Of a stretch of DNA of 8,855 nucleotides, positions 1-8,832 are shown one piece after another. The position numbers and the translations under genes were made by a program. Under the pieces are notes generated by a model, which was not told the DNA's origin, made no database searches, and saw only the letters and a list, made by a program, of their open reading frames with translations. The DNA is taken from the NCBI GenBank assembly GCA_002085305.1, contig NATJ01000026.1, forward strand, positions 1-8,855, given 5' to 3'. Each line of letters begins with the position of its first letter. Position 1 is the stretch's first letter. This DNA comes from Epsilonproteobacteria bacterium 4484_65 (lineage in GTDB: Bacteria; Campylobacterota; Campylobacteria; Campylobacterales; Sulfurovaceae).

Positions 1-81
1 TTGAGTGAGAATATCACAAATGATGACATTATGATCGATGAATCTAAAGTTGTTGATATTATTTCTAAGAAGGTGGCATAG
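1..81 (+). CDS. atpF: F0F1 ATP synthase subunit b, C-terminal end (partial)
   Basis: The frame is open from base 1 and ends at TAG 79-81, directly before the atpH start, giving the last 26 residues of a protein whose 5' end lies outside the window. The visible tail is acidic, then ends in ISKKVA. Nothing in these residues alone identifies the family. The assignment rests on position: in Campylobacterota the b subunit gene directly precedes atpH. The b subunit is the membrane-anchored peripheral stalk that holds the F1 head still through contact with delta. The gap to atpH is zero bases, and the AAGGTGG inside its last codons probably serves as the atpH ribosome binding site, so the two are likely translationally coupled. 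Confidence 0.75.
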   Translation: MSENITNDDIMIDESKVVDIISKKVA

Positions 82-609
82 ATGGAAGAACTAATCGCTA
101 AAAGATATGCAACAGCACTTTCTTCTGTAAGTAAAGATATATCAAGTATTGCAGAAGTACTTAATGTACTTACTGAAGCTATTGATAATGATGAAGTTAA
201 AACAGCTTTAACTTCTCCTATAGTTACTGCTGAGAAAAAAACAGAAATGATTCTGTCTGCTCTTGGTAAAAAAGCAGATACGACACTTATAAATTTTATT
301 AAGATTTTGGGTGAAAACAGAAGACTTGATCTGATTCCTGCTATTGCTAAAGTAATTAATGCCGACTTGCAAAAAGAGTCAAATCAATACGAAGGTGTAT
401 TGAAAAGCAAAGAGACACTTGGTGATAAAGAGTTAAGTAAGTTAGAAGCGACACTTAAAAAATATACAGGTTCTACGATTAAATTGACACAAGAAAAAAC
501 GGATCTTGACGGGTTACGTGTTTCAGTTGATGATTTGGGTATTGAGGTTAACTTCTCGAAACAGAGAGTTAAAGAACAACTAATTGATTTCATTAAGAAA
601 TCTTTATAG
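82..609 (+). CDS. atpH: ATP synthase F1 subunit delta
   Basis: This 175-residue protein is of normal length for the OSCP/delta family. Delta sits on top of the alpha3beta3 hexamer and ties it to the b-subunit stalk, so it acts at the cytoplasmic face of the inner membrane. The N-terminal part begins with the family-typical pattern of an initial helix (IAKRYATALSS) followed by a helical bundle to about residue 105, including the FIKILGENRRLDLIPAI helix near residues 71-87. The C-terminal part contains the GLRVSVDDLGIEV beta segment and a closing helix (VKEQLIDFIKKSL). The ATG directly follows the atpF stop, with AAGGTGG just upstream. Downstream, atpA starts 24 bases later. Family and context agree and nothing is unusual. 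Confidence 0.95.
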   Translation: MEELIAKRYATALSSVSKDISSIAEVLNVLTEAIDNDEVKTALTSPIVTAEKKTEMILSALGKKADTTLINFIKILGENRRLDLIPAIAKVINADLQKESNQYEGVLKSKETLGDKELSKLEATLKKYTGSTIKLTQEKTDLDGLRVSVDDLGIEVNFSKQRVKEQLIDFIKKSL

Positions 610-633
610 TTATCTAAATAGAAAGGAGTATCA

Positions 634-2148
634 GTGGCAGTTAAATTGCAAGCAGATGAAATAAGTTCAATCATCAAAGAAAGAATCGAGAACTTTGAGA
701 TTGATGTTGACATCAATGAAATAGGAAAAGTAGTAGGTATCGCGGATGGAATATCAACCGTTTATGGTCTTAACAATGTTATGGCAGGTGAGGTTGTAGA
801 GTTTGATAACGGTGCTAAAGGACTAGTATTAAACCTTGAAGAGGCAAACGTAGGTGTTGTTGTTCTTGGTTCAAGTGCAGGTATCAAAGAAGGTATGAGC
901 GTTAAGAGAGTGGGAGAACTCCTTAAAACACCGGTTGGTGACTCTATGATCGGTAGAGTTGTTAATCCACTTGGCGAAGCTATTGACGGTAAAGGTGCAA
1001 TTGAAGCAACAGAGCACAGATTTCTTGAAGAAAAAGCACCAGGGATCATGGCTAGAAAATCAGTTCATGAGCCACTTCAGACAGGTATCAAAGCGATTGA
1101 TGCACTTGTACCGGTTGGAAGAGGGCAAAGAGAGCTTATTATTGGTGACAGACAAACAGGTAAGACTACATTGGCGATTGATACGATCATTAACCAAAAA
1201 GGTCAAGATGTTATCTGTATTTATGTTGCTATCGGTCAAAAGAACTCAACAGTAGCTGCTACAGTGAAAACACTTGAAGAGCATGGAGCAATGGAGTATA
1301 CGATCATCGTAACTGCTTCTGCAGCTGACTCTTCAGCGTTACAGTTCCTTGCTCCTTACGCAGGTGTGACTATGGCTGAGTACTTCAGAGATAATGGTAG
1401 ACATGCAGTTATCTTCTATGATGACCTTTCTAAACATGCGGTTGCATACAGAGAGATGTCATTGATCCTTAGAAGACCTCCGGGTCGTGAGGCTTACCCG
1501 GGAGATGTTTTCTATCTTCACTCAAGACTTCTTGAAAGAGCTGCGAAGCTTTCAGATGAGTTAGGTGCTGGTTCAATTACTGCATTCCCAATCATTGAAA
1601 CGCAAGCAGGTGATGTTGCGGCATATATTCCGACAAACGTTATTTCAATTACTGATGGTCAAATTTTCCTTGAGACTGACTTGTTCAACTCAGGTATCAG
1701 ACCGGCGATCAACGTAGGTCTTTCAGTATCTAGAGTTGGTGGTGCTGCTCAAATTAAAGCAACTAAACAAGTTTCTGGAACACTTAGACTTGACTTGGCT
1801 TCATTTAGAGAGCTTCAGGCATTTGCACAGTTTGCTTCTGATCTTGATGACTATACAAGAGGTCAATTAGAGCGTGGACAAAGAATGGTAGAAGTTCTTA
1901 AACAAGGACCTTATGCTCCAGTGCCTATCGAAAAACAAGTTGTAATTATCTTTGCTGGTGCAAATGGATACTTAGATGATATTGCTGCATCTTCAGTAAC
2001 TAAATTTGAAGCAGAGCTTATGCCATTTATGGAAGCTAAATATACAAATATTTTAGATGCTATCAGAAATGATAAAAAGATCACTGATGATACAGATGCA
2101 GAATTACGTAAAGCTATCGAAGATTTCAAAGCTTCATTTGCTGAGTAA
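634..2148 (+). CDS. atpA: ATP synthase F1 subunit alpha
   Basis: This 504-residue protein has full length for F1 alpha, the non-catalytic nucleotide-binding subunit that alternates with beta in the head. The N-terminal helix and beta-barrel cover roughly residues 1-95. The P-loop GDRQTGKT is at 171-178, and the family signature [10 protein letters not shown] is at 357-366. The arginine finger, which reaches into the neighbouring beta catalytic site, is R367 in SRVGG. The C-terminal helical domain follows from about residue 380. The start is GTG, chosen because AAGGAG at 623-628 lies 5 bases ahead of it and the N-terminus [18 protein letters not shown] matches the normal alpha N-terminus. It lies 24 bases after atpH and 12 before atpG. 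No defect is seen. Confidence 0.98.
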   Translation: MAVKLQADEISSIIKERIENFEIDVDINEIGKVVGIADGISTVYGLNNVMAGEVVEFDNGAKGLVLNLEEANVGVVVLGSSAGIKEGMSVKRVGELLKTPVGDSMIGRVVNPLGEAIDGKGAIEATEHRFLEEKAPGIMARKSVHEPLQTGIKAIDALVPVGRGQRELIIGDRQTGKTTLAIDTIINQKGQDVICIYVAIGQKNSTVAATVKTLEEHGAMEYTIIVTASAADSSALQFLAPYAGVTMAEYFRDNGRHAVIFYDDLSKHAVAYREMSLILRRPPGREAYPGDVFYLHSRLLERAAKLSDELGAGSITAFPIIETQAGDVAAYIPTNVISITDGQIFLETDLFNSGIRPAINVGLSVSRVGGAAQIKATKQVSGTLRLDLASFRELQAFAQFASDLDDYTRGQLERGQRMVEVLKQGPYAPVPIEKQVVIIFAGANGYLDDIAASSVTKFEAELMPFMEAKYTNILDAIRNDKKITDDTDAELRKAIEDFKASFAE

Positions 2149-2160
2149 GAAAGGCTTATA

Positions 2161-4463
<2,303 letters not shown>

Positions 4464-4484
4464 TCTATCGTATAAAGGATAATT

Positions 4485-4871
4485 ATGGAACTTATGAAGC
4501 TAGAAATAGTCACACCGAATGGGGTGATCTTTGATGCTGAAGTAAAACAAGTAACATTACCGGGGTCTGAGGGTGAGTTTGGTGTTTTGGCCAACCACTC
4601 TACCTTGGTATCGTTGCTTGATACAGGTGTGATCGTTATCGAAAAAACAGACGGGAGTGAAGTAGCAGTTGCTATCAATTCCGGGTATGTGAAAGTTGAT
4701 GAAGAAAAAACCACTTGTATCGTAGATGGTGCAGTCGCTCTCTCAGGTGATGACAGTGACCTTGCTAAAGCACTTGAAGAAGCTAAAACGCTACTCAAGA
4801 GTACAGAAGCTTCTAACACAGCTATTGCAGCTGCTGTAAGTAAAGTTGAGCATATCGGAAAGTCTCTCTAA
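4485..4871 (+). CDS. atpC: ATP synthase F1 subunit epsilon
   Basis: This 128-residue protein belongs to the epsilon family, the rotor subunit that links gamma to the c-ring and can inhibit ATP hydrolysis through its C-terminal helices. The N-terminal beta-sandwich covers about residues 1-85 and includes the hallmark LPGSEGEFGVLANHSTLVSLL at about 25-45. The C-terminal part (about 90-128) is Ala/Lys/Glu rich and helical, as expected for the two-helix hairpin. The ATG at 4485 is preferred over an in-frame ATG at 4494 because AAAGGA at 4474-4479 lies 5 bases ahead of it. Its last codons contain the probable ribosome binding site of the next gene, which tightly links ATP synthase to the ExbB/TolQ module. 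Confidence 0.95.
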   Translation: MELMKLEIVTPNGVIFDAEVKQVTLPGSEGEFGVLANHSTLVSLLDTGVIVIEKTDGSEVAVAINSGYVKVDEEKTTCIVDGAVALSGDDSDLAKALEEAKTLLKSTEASNTAIAAAVSKVEHIGKSL

Positions 4872-4872
4872 A

Positions 4873-5451
4873 TTGGGATCTCTCCTAGATTATTTCATAG
4901 ACAGCAGTGCAATTACTATTTTTGTACTGCTTCTGCTATCGGTCTATTTTATCGCTACATTTTGGGTATTTTTAGACAGATTCTACATTATAAACTCACG
5001 TATAGGCTCTGAAGCCAAATCACTTAAAGCACTCTACACAGGTCAGTCAAAATCAGTGGCTAGTAACTCACTTATTTTTACTTATCTGAGCCGTGTGAAC
5101 ACTCCAAATAAAGCCATACTTGAAGCAGCATCTTCTGATGCTATACGTGTTTCAACTAAAGGTTTAACCTGGCTCTCTATCATTGCATCTACTTCACCAT
5201 TTATCGGTCTTTTTGGTACGGTGATAGGTATACTTGAAACCTTTTCTAAACTTGGTTCACAGTCCAGTGCTTCCTTGAGTGTAGTAGCTCCGGCTATCTC
5301 TGAAGCCCTTATCGCAACGGCGGCAGGTATTGCTGTTGCGATCTTTGCGTATACTTTTCATTTGATCTTGAAACGTAAAGCCTATGAACTTTCTTCTTTG
5401 CTTTCTTCTCAGTCAGAAGTGATTTTATCTCAGGTTAGTGAGGAAGCTTAA
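4873..5451 (+). CDS. ExbB/TolQ-family proton channel protein
   Basis: This inner-membrane protein has three predicted transmembrane segments: about residues 13-35, 98-121 and 138-163 of the 192-residue product. With ExbD/TolR it forms a proton-driven motor that energises a TonB or TolA protein. The family hallmarks are present: SPFIGLFGTVIGIL in the second helix (Thr116) and EALIATAAGIAVAIFAY in the third (Thr149), corresponding to the conserved pore threonines. No ATG starts the frame. I choose TTG at 4873, one base after the atpC stop, because GGAAAG at 4857-4862 lies 10 bases upstream and the product begins MGSLLDYFIDSSAITIF, a normal short amphipathic start. A TTG at 4846 would add nine residues and overlap atpC. 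ExbB cannot be separated from TolQ by sequence alone. The locus matches the Campylobacter exbB-exbD-tolA-like block after atpC. Confidence 0.9.
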   Translation: MGSLLDYFIDSSAITIFVLLLLSVYFIATFWVFLDRFYIINSRIGSEAKSLKALYTGQSKSVASNSLIFTYLSRVNTPNKAILEAASSDAIRVSTKGLTWLSIIASTSPFIGLFGTVIGILETFSKLGSQSSASLSVVAPAISEALIATAAGIAVAIFAYTFHLILKRKAYELSSLLSSQSEVILSQVSEEA

Positions 5452-5453
5452 CT

Positions 5454-5840
5454 ATGTTTAGTTGGGATGACAGTCCAGATCTGAACATTACACCTCTAGT
5501 AGACGTAATGTTGGTACTGATGGCTATTTTAATGATCACTGCACCTACGATCACTTTTCAAGAACAGATAGATCTGCCTCAAGGTTCAAAAACAGTCAAA
5601 GTTACAAAACCAAAAACACTTACTATTCGTATGGATAAAAACCAAAAAATATATCTAAATAAAGATGTGTATGCTCTAGATACTTTTGCAGATGATTTTG
5701 TCAACCAATCAGCAAAGTTTGATAAAAACTCTGAAGTTTATATACGTGCAGATGAACAGCTCAAATACAAAAATGTTATGTACTTACTTAAAAGTGTCAA
5801 GGCGGCTGGTTTTGAGAAGGTCTCACTTATAACCCTATGA
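5454..5840 (+). CDS. ExbD/TolR-family transport protein
   Basis: This 128-residue single-span inner-membrane protein has a periplasmic domain and is the partner of the upstream ExbB/TolQ protein. A short cytoplasmic N-terminus (1-10) leads into the signature NITPLVDVMLVLMAILMITAP at 11-31. This contains Asp17, the membrane aspartate that carries protons in this family. The periplasmic domain (about 35-128) has the expected alternating beta/alpha pattern ending VKAAGFEKVSLITL. The ATG is 2 bases after the upstream stop, with GAGGAAG at 5440-5446 as ribosome binding site. The stop overlaps the next start (ATGA at 5837-5840), so translational coupling is likely. ExbD versus TolR is undecided. 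Confidence 0.93.
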   Translation: MFSWDDSPDLNITPLVDVMLVLMAILMITAPTITFQEQIDLPQGSKTVKVTKPKTLTIRMDKNQKIYLNKDVYALDTFADDFVNQSAKFDKNSEVYIRADEQLKYKNVMYLLKSVKAAGFEKVSLITL

Positions 5841-6643
5841 TAAAACAGTCTTCTACATTCATCTCTGGATTTTTGGCGTTTGGCATCTACTTTCTACTTA
5901 TTGGTTTGTTGATCTTTTATTTTAATACACGTGATGAAAAAAAGTCAACACATTATGTAAAAAAAGATGAACGTCGTATACAAGTAGCACTTTCTACGCC
6001 TAAAAAAGCTATAAATCCTAAACCAAAAGTAAAACCAAAATCTAAGCCAAAACCCAAGATTAAACCCAAGATTAAACCTAAGGTAAAGCCGAAACCGAAA
6101 CCAAAACCTAAAAAAGTGGTAAAGAAAAAGGTCATTAAAGAAAAAGTAGTCAAAAAAGTGGCGAAGAAAAAAGATGAAAATCTTACAAAACCTAAGAAGA
6201 AAGCTTTAGATCTTTTTGCAAATGTTAAAACACCTAAAAAGAAAAAACTTATAGAGGTGACAGATAAGCCTGTAAAAACGGCACCTAAAAATAATCTCAT
6301 CAAGGTGACAGATAAACCTATAAGTGCAAGTCAGCGTATTAGTTCTTCACTCAAACAACAACAAAGCAGTGACAGTGGTGTAGAAAATGCTTATTTGGCG
6401 AAAGTACAAAGTATGTTGGAGGGGTGGCCTGCACAAAGTGAATATGCTGGTGAAAAGGTTAAAGTAATACTTTACATTAATCCTACAGGATTTTTTGAAT
6501 TCAAATTAAAAACAGCATCAAACAATGTAAACTTCAATGAAGGGCTTACAGAATACTTGGAACAACTCCAAGATATTGGTTTTGGTCGCCACAGAGGTGA
6601 GAGAACGTATCAGTTTGAAGCAGAATTCATAGCAAAAGAATAG
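5837..6643 (+). CDS. TonB/TolA-like energy transducer
   Basis: This 268-residue protein has the three-part layout of TonB/TolA proteins. A single N-terminal membrane helix lies at about residues 8-29. A highly basic Lys-Pro spacer at about 57-121, followed by a looser Lys-rich linker to about 183, would span the periplasm. A C-terminal alpha/beta domain of about 85 residues (184-268) starts with YLAKVQSMLEGWP and contains VKVILYINPTGFFEFKL and FNEGLTEYLEQL, in the style of the TonB/TolA C-terminal fold. The linker contains an imperfect repeat (LIEVTDKPV / LIKVTDKPI). The membrane helix has no histidine, unlike the SxxxH motif of classical TonB and TolA. The start overlaps the ExbD/TolR stop by 4 bases. 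The homologous position in Campylobacter jejuni and Helicobacter pylori holds a TonB/TolA-like protein that precedes tolB and pal, which favours a Tol-type role in envelope integrity. Confidence 0.82.
   Translation: MIKQSSTFISGFLAFGIYFLLIGLLIFYFNTRDEKKSTHYVKKDERRIQVALSTPKKAINPKPKVKPKSKPKPKIKPKIKPKVKPKPKPKPKKVVKKKVIKEKVVKKVAKKKDENLTKPKKKALDLFANVKTPKKKKLIEVTDKPVKTAPKNNLIKVTDKPISASQRISSSLKQQQSSDSGVENAYLAKVQSMLEGWPAQSEYAGEKVKVILYINPTGFFEFKLKTASNNVNFNEGLTEYLEQLQDIGFGRHRGERTYQFEAEFIAKE
6017..6115 (+). repeat. Lys-Pro coding repeat tract in the TolA/TonB-like gene
   Basis: Codons for residues 61-93 alternate Pro-Lys with Val, Ser or Ile replacing a few positions. At the DNA level this includes an exact 12-base tandem duplication (AAACCCAAGATT at 6050-6061 and 6062-6073). 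This is a low-complexity spacer typical of periplasm-spanning TonB/TolA proteins. Such tracts tend to vary in length between strains by slippage in multiples of three. Confidence 0.8.
6231..6323 (+). repeat. Imperfect direct repeat in the linker of the TolA/TonB-like gene
   Basis: Two adjacent units of about 45 bases encode TPKKKKLIEVTDKPV and APKNNLIKVTDKPI. They share the exact 13-mer AGGTGACAGATAA at 6255-6267 and 6303-6315, and the 10-mer CACCTAAAAA at 6231 and 6282. The spacing differs by one codon between the two blocks. This looks like an in-frame segmental duplication of the linker between the Lys-Pro rod and the C-terminal domain. Confidence 0.7.
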
Positions 6644-6669
6644 GAAAATTATTTTAAAAGGAGTGTTAT

Positions 6670-7536
6670 ATGGTATTGAAATTAGGGATCCCAAAAGGGA
6701 GTTTGCAAGAGTCAACGATCAAGATATTTAAAGAGGCCGGATATGATATTAAGGTAAGAGAGAGAAATTACTATCCCTCTGTCGATGATCCGGAACTGGA
6801 GTGTATGCTTATACGTGCGCAGGAGATGGCAAGATATGTTGAAGGGGAACAACTTGATTGCGGACTGACTGGTTTGGATTGGATTAAAGAGAATCGTGCA
6901 GATGTAGTAGAAGTATGTGAACTTACTTATGCAAAACAAAGTTTTAAGTCTATCAAGTGGGTGTTGGCAGTCAAAGAGGATTCTCCTTATAAAAGTGTCA
7001 AAGACCTGGAAGGCAAGACGATAGCAACAGAGGTGGTCAATCTTACTACTGACTATCTGGCTTCTCATGGTGTTAAAGCCAATGTAGAGTTCAGTTGGGG
7101 GACGACTGAAGTTAAAGTACCTGATCTTGCAGATGCAATCGTTGAGATCACAGAGACAGGTTCGTCACTCAGGGCAAACGATCTGAAGATCATCGATACG
7201 GTTCTAGAGACAACAACAAGGTTCATTGCCAATAAAAAAGCATATGAAGATCCGAAAAAAAGAGTAAAGATCGACAGGATCATTATGATGCTTAAGTCTG
7301 TTATAGATGCGGTTCCAAAGGTCTGTTTAATGCTCAATGCGCCAGAAGCTGAACTGGAAGCTATCTTAAAGATCCTTCCAAATGATAATCCTACTGTTTC
7401 ACATTTGGCAAAAGGTGACTGGGTAGATGTGATGGCTGTTGTGGATAAAGGAAATCTTCGTGATCTGATCCCAAAACTTAAAGAACATGGAGCGAAGTCG
7501 ATCGTAGAGATTCCGGTGAGCAAAATAATAGAATAA
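6670..7536 (+). CDS. hisG: ATP phosphoribosyltransferase, long form
   Basis: HisG condenses ATP and PRPP to N1-(5'-phosphoribosyl)-ATP, the first and feedback-controlled step of histidine synthesis, in the cytoplasm. The 288-residue length places it in the long, HisZ-independent class. The periplasmic-binding-protein-like catalytic domains cover about 1-205, with GIPKGSL at 6-12, GLTGLDWI near 65-72 and the PRPP phosphate loop in EITETGSSL at 159-167. The C-terminal ACT-like regulatory domain (about 206-288, starting [20 protein letters not shown]) is where histidine binds in this class. ATG at 6670 follows AAGGAG (6658-6663) with 6 bases between. It lies 26 bases after the TolA/TonB-like gene with no terminator seen and 12 before the dehydratase gene. 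No other his gene is nearby, so hisG stands apart from its pathway here. Confidence 0.97.
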   Translation: MVLKLGIPKGSLQESTIKIFKEAGYDIKVRERNYYPSVDDPELECMLIRAQEMARYVEGEQLDCGLTGLDWIKENRADVVEVCELTYAKQSFKSIKWVLAVKEDSPYKSVKDLEGKTIATEVVNLTTDYLASHGVKANVEFSWGTTEVKVPDLADAIVEITETGSSLRANDLKIIDTVLETTTRFIANKKAYEDPKKRVKIDRIIMMLKSVIDAVPKVCLMLNAPEAELEAILKILPNDNPTVSHLAKGDWVDVMAVVDKGNLRDLIPKLKEHGAKSIVEIPVSKIIE

Positions 7537-7548
7537 TAGGGTGATTAG

Positions 7549-8400
7549 ATGCATAAAACGATAGCATATCAAGGTGTTCAGGGTGCTTATTCGGAGCAGG
7601 CTTGTAGAAATGCTTATGAAGATTATGAGACTATCGCATGTGATACTTTTCATGAGGCAATGTGGCTGGTAGAGCAGGGTGATGCTGACTTAGCGATGAT
7701 CCCCTTAGAGAATTCTACGGCTGGCAGGGTAGAAGAGATCTATAGACTGATCCCTAAAATGGCACTGCATGTTATAGGTGAGCACTTTGAACCGGTTGTG
7801 CATTGTCTGCTTGCTTTACCTGATGCGAAGTTGGAAGATCTGAAATATGTTGCTTCCCATCCTCAGGCATTGGCACAGTGTCATCACAATATCATTTCAC
7901 TAGGGTTAAAAGCAGAAGCGAAGCTTGATACAGCAGGTGCGGCTAAAGAGTTGGTTGAGTTACAAGATGTTCAAAGAGCAGCGATTGCCTCAAAGCTTGC
8001 AGCTGATATCTATGGACTGCAGATATTAAAAGAAAATTTTGAAGATAAACGTGGTAATACTACACGGTTTTTCATACTTTCACGAGAGAAGAATATACCT
8101 CTTTATGACCCATCTAAAAGATATATCACTTCACTGGTATTTCAGGTAAAAAATATACCTGCAGCCCTCTATAAAGTACTTGGAGGCTTTGCAACCAATG
8201 GCGTAAACCTTTTAAAAATAGAAAGCTACATGGGAACAGAAATGCTTCCTGGAAGTCAATTTCATATTGATATCGATGGGCATATAGACTCAGAGCTATT
8301 AAAGCGTGCCCTGGAAGAATTGGCATTCTTCGCAGATGATGTCAGGATACTTGGTATCTATGAGAGTCATAGACATCGTAAAGTGGAGTATATGATCTAA
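7549..8400 (+). CDS. pheA: Prephenate dehydratase, monofunctional, with ACT domain
   Basis: The enzyme converts prephenate to phenylpyruvate, the committed step to phenylalanine. The 283 residues hold a PDT domain (about 3-180) with YQGVQGAYSEQA at 7-18, IPLENSTAGRV at 51-61, SHPQALAQC at 103-111 and the catalytic TRF motif in GNTTRFFIL at 169-177. An ACT regulatory domain covers about 192-273. There is no N-terminal chorismate mutase domain, so it differs from the fused mutase/dehydratase that is usual in Campylobacterota. In the ACT domain the Phe-binding GAL motif reads AAL (205-207) and ESRP reads ESYM (225-228). This ESY form, together with GGFATNGVN, GHIDSE and LEELAFFADDVRILGIY, recalls alphaproteobacterial dehydratases. 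The ATG has GGTGA at 7540-7544 as a modest ribosome binding site. The symbol follows function; pheC could also be used for a monofunctional enzyme. Confidence 0.93.
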   Translation: MHKTIAYQGVQGAYSEQACRNAYEDYETIACDTFHEAMWLVEQGDADLAMIPLENSTAGRVEEIYRLIPKMALHVIGEHFEPVVHCLLALPDAKLEDLKYVASHPQALAQCHHNIISLGLKAEAKLDTAGAAKELVELQDVQRAAIASKLAADIYGLQILKENFEDKRGNTTRFFILSREKNIPLYDPSKRYITSLVFQVKNIPAALYKVLGGFATNGVNLLKIESYMGTEMLPGSQFHIDIDGHIDSELLKRALEELAFFADDVRILGIYESHRHRKVEYMI

Positions 8401-8410
8401 AATATTCAGT

Positions 8411-8416
8411 AAGGAG
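8411..8416 (+). promoter_or_regulatory. Ribosome binding site that points to an ATA start
   Basis: AAGGAG is a full Shine-Dalgarno core. It is followed by six bases (TATCAA) and then ATA at 8423. The same AAGGAG-TATCA context precedes the GTG start of atpA (623-633), and hisG has AAGGAG with the same 6-base spacing. No ATG, GTG or TTG lies at a usable distance in the frame of the downstream protein. The next in-frame candidate is TTG at 8459, 42 bases away. Confidence 0.75.
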
Positions 8417-8422
8417 TATCAA

Positions 8423-8812
8423 ATAAAGCAAATAACTACATGTATCGTATCAATCTTATTGATAGCAGTTTTTTCTTTTCCTGCCAGTGCTATGCCACCC
8501 AATCAGATGAAGCAGATACTTAATATGACGCAAAATAACTGGGTGAGTTTTCGTGATTTTAACGGGAAGCAGTTGATCTACTTTACACATTTGGAATCTT
8601 ACACATGTGGTATCAAAGAAGTACGTTACAGCATCAACTCAGATGACCTGGGTAAAGTCTGGGAACTTCAGCCTTGTGATATTAGGAATCCTATGACCAT
8701 CACCAAAGATATTATCTATCTGACTATGCCGCTGGATACAGCAAAGTCAATAGCAGTACAAGTGACTTTTGCTGATGGTACAAAGAGTGAAATACTTCGT
8801 AAAAATCCGTAG
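8423..8812 (+). CDS. Small exported protein of unknown function (probable ATA start)
   Basis: I do not recognise a named family. Read from ATA at 8423, the 129-residue product begins with a textbook signal peptide: a Lys at position 2, a hydrophobic core (CIVSILLIAVFSF) and a PASA cleavage site before MPPNQ at about residue 23/24. The mature part (about 106 residues) has two cysteines, in YTCGIKEVRYSIN and in ELQPCD, which could form a disulfide in the periplasm. It also has a Trp-rich motif NWVSFRDFNGKQLIYFTHLES and a beta-rich C-terminal half. Gene finders would start at TTG 8459 (117 residues), which cuts the signal peptide and has no ribosome binding site. The frame is open back to the TGA at 8393-8395 and contains no other start codon. 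It lies 22 bases after the dehydratase gene and probably shares its transcript. The coding region is real with good confidence, but the exact start and function are open. Confidence 0.75.
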   Translation: MKQITTCIVSILLIAVFSFPASAMPPNQMKQILNMTQNNWVSFRDFNGKQLIYFTHLESYTCGIKEVRYSINSDDLGKVWELQPCDIRNPMTITKDIIYLTMPLDTAKSIAVQVTFADGTKSEILRKNP

Positions 8813-8832
8813 ATTCAGTCCCTCCCAAAACC

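Noticed and set aside
4846..4872. TTG 4846 as start of the ExbB/TolQ gene
   Set aside because: It has a weaker ribosome binding site and overlaps atpC. The extra residues (MSISESLSK) repeat nothing known of the family, whereas TTG 4873 gives a normal N-terminus.
5953..6303. 116-residue reading frame on the minus strand
   Set aside because: It is the mirror of the Lys-Pro tract, giving a Phe/Gly/Leu-rich low-complexity product. There is no ribosome binding site or independent support.
6017..6323. CRISPR-like or intergenic repeat array
   Set aside because: The repeats are in frame within a coding region, differ by codons, and encode a known type of protein spacer. There are no unique spacers of even length.
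6641..6672. Terminator or promoter between the TolA/TonB-like gene and hisG
   Set aside because: The gap is 26 bases, AT-rich, has no GC stem and is mostly taken up by the hisG ribosome binding site. I see no convincing -35/-10 pair.
7065..7523. 152-residue minus-strand frame opposite hisG
   Set aside because: hisG is intact and conserved over the same bases. The antisense product is Ser/Ile/Leu-rich without domain features.
8440..8523. ATG at 8440 as the start of the last gene
   Set aside because: It is in another frame and reads only 27 residues to a TAA with no sensible protein. Using it would need a frameshift, while the ATA frame is uninterrupted from the ribosome binding site.
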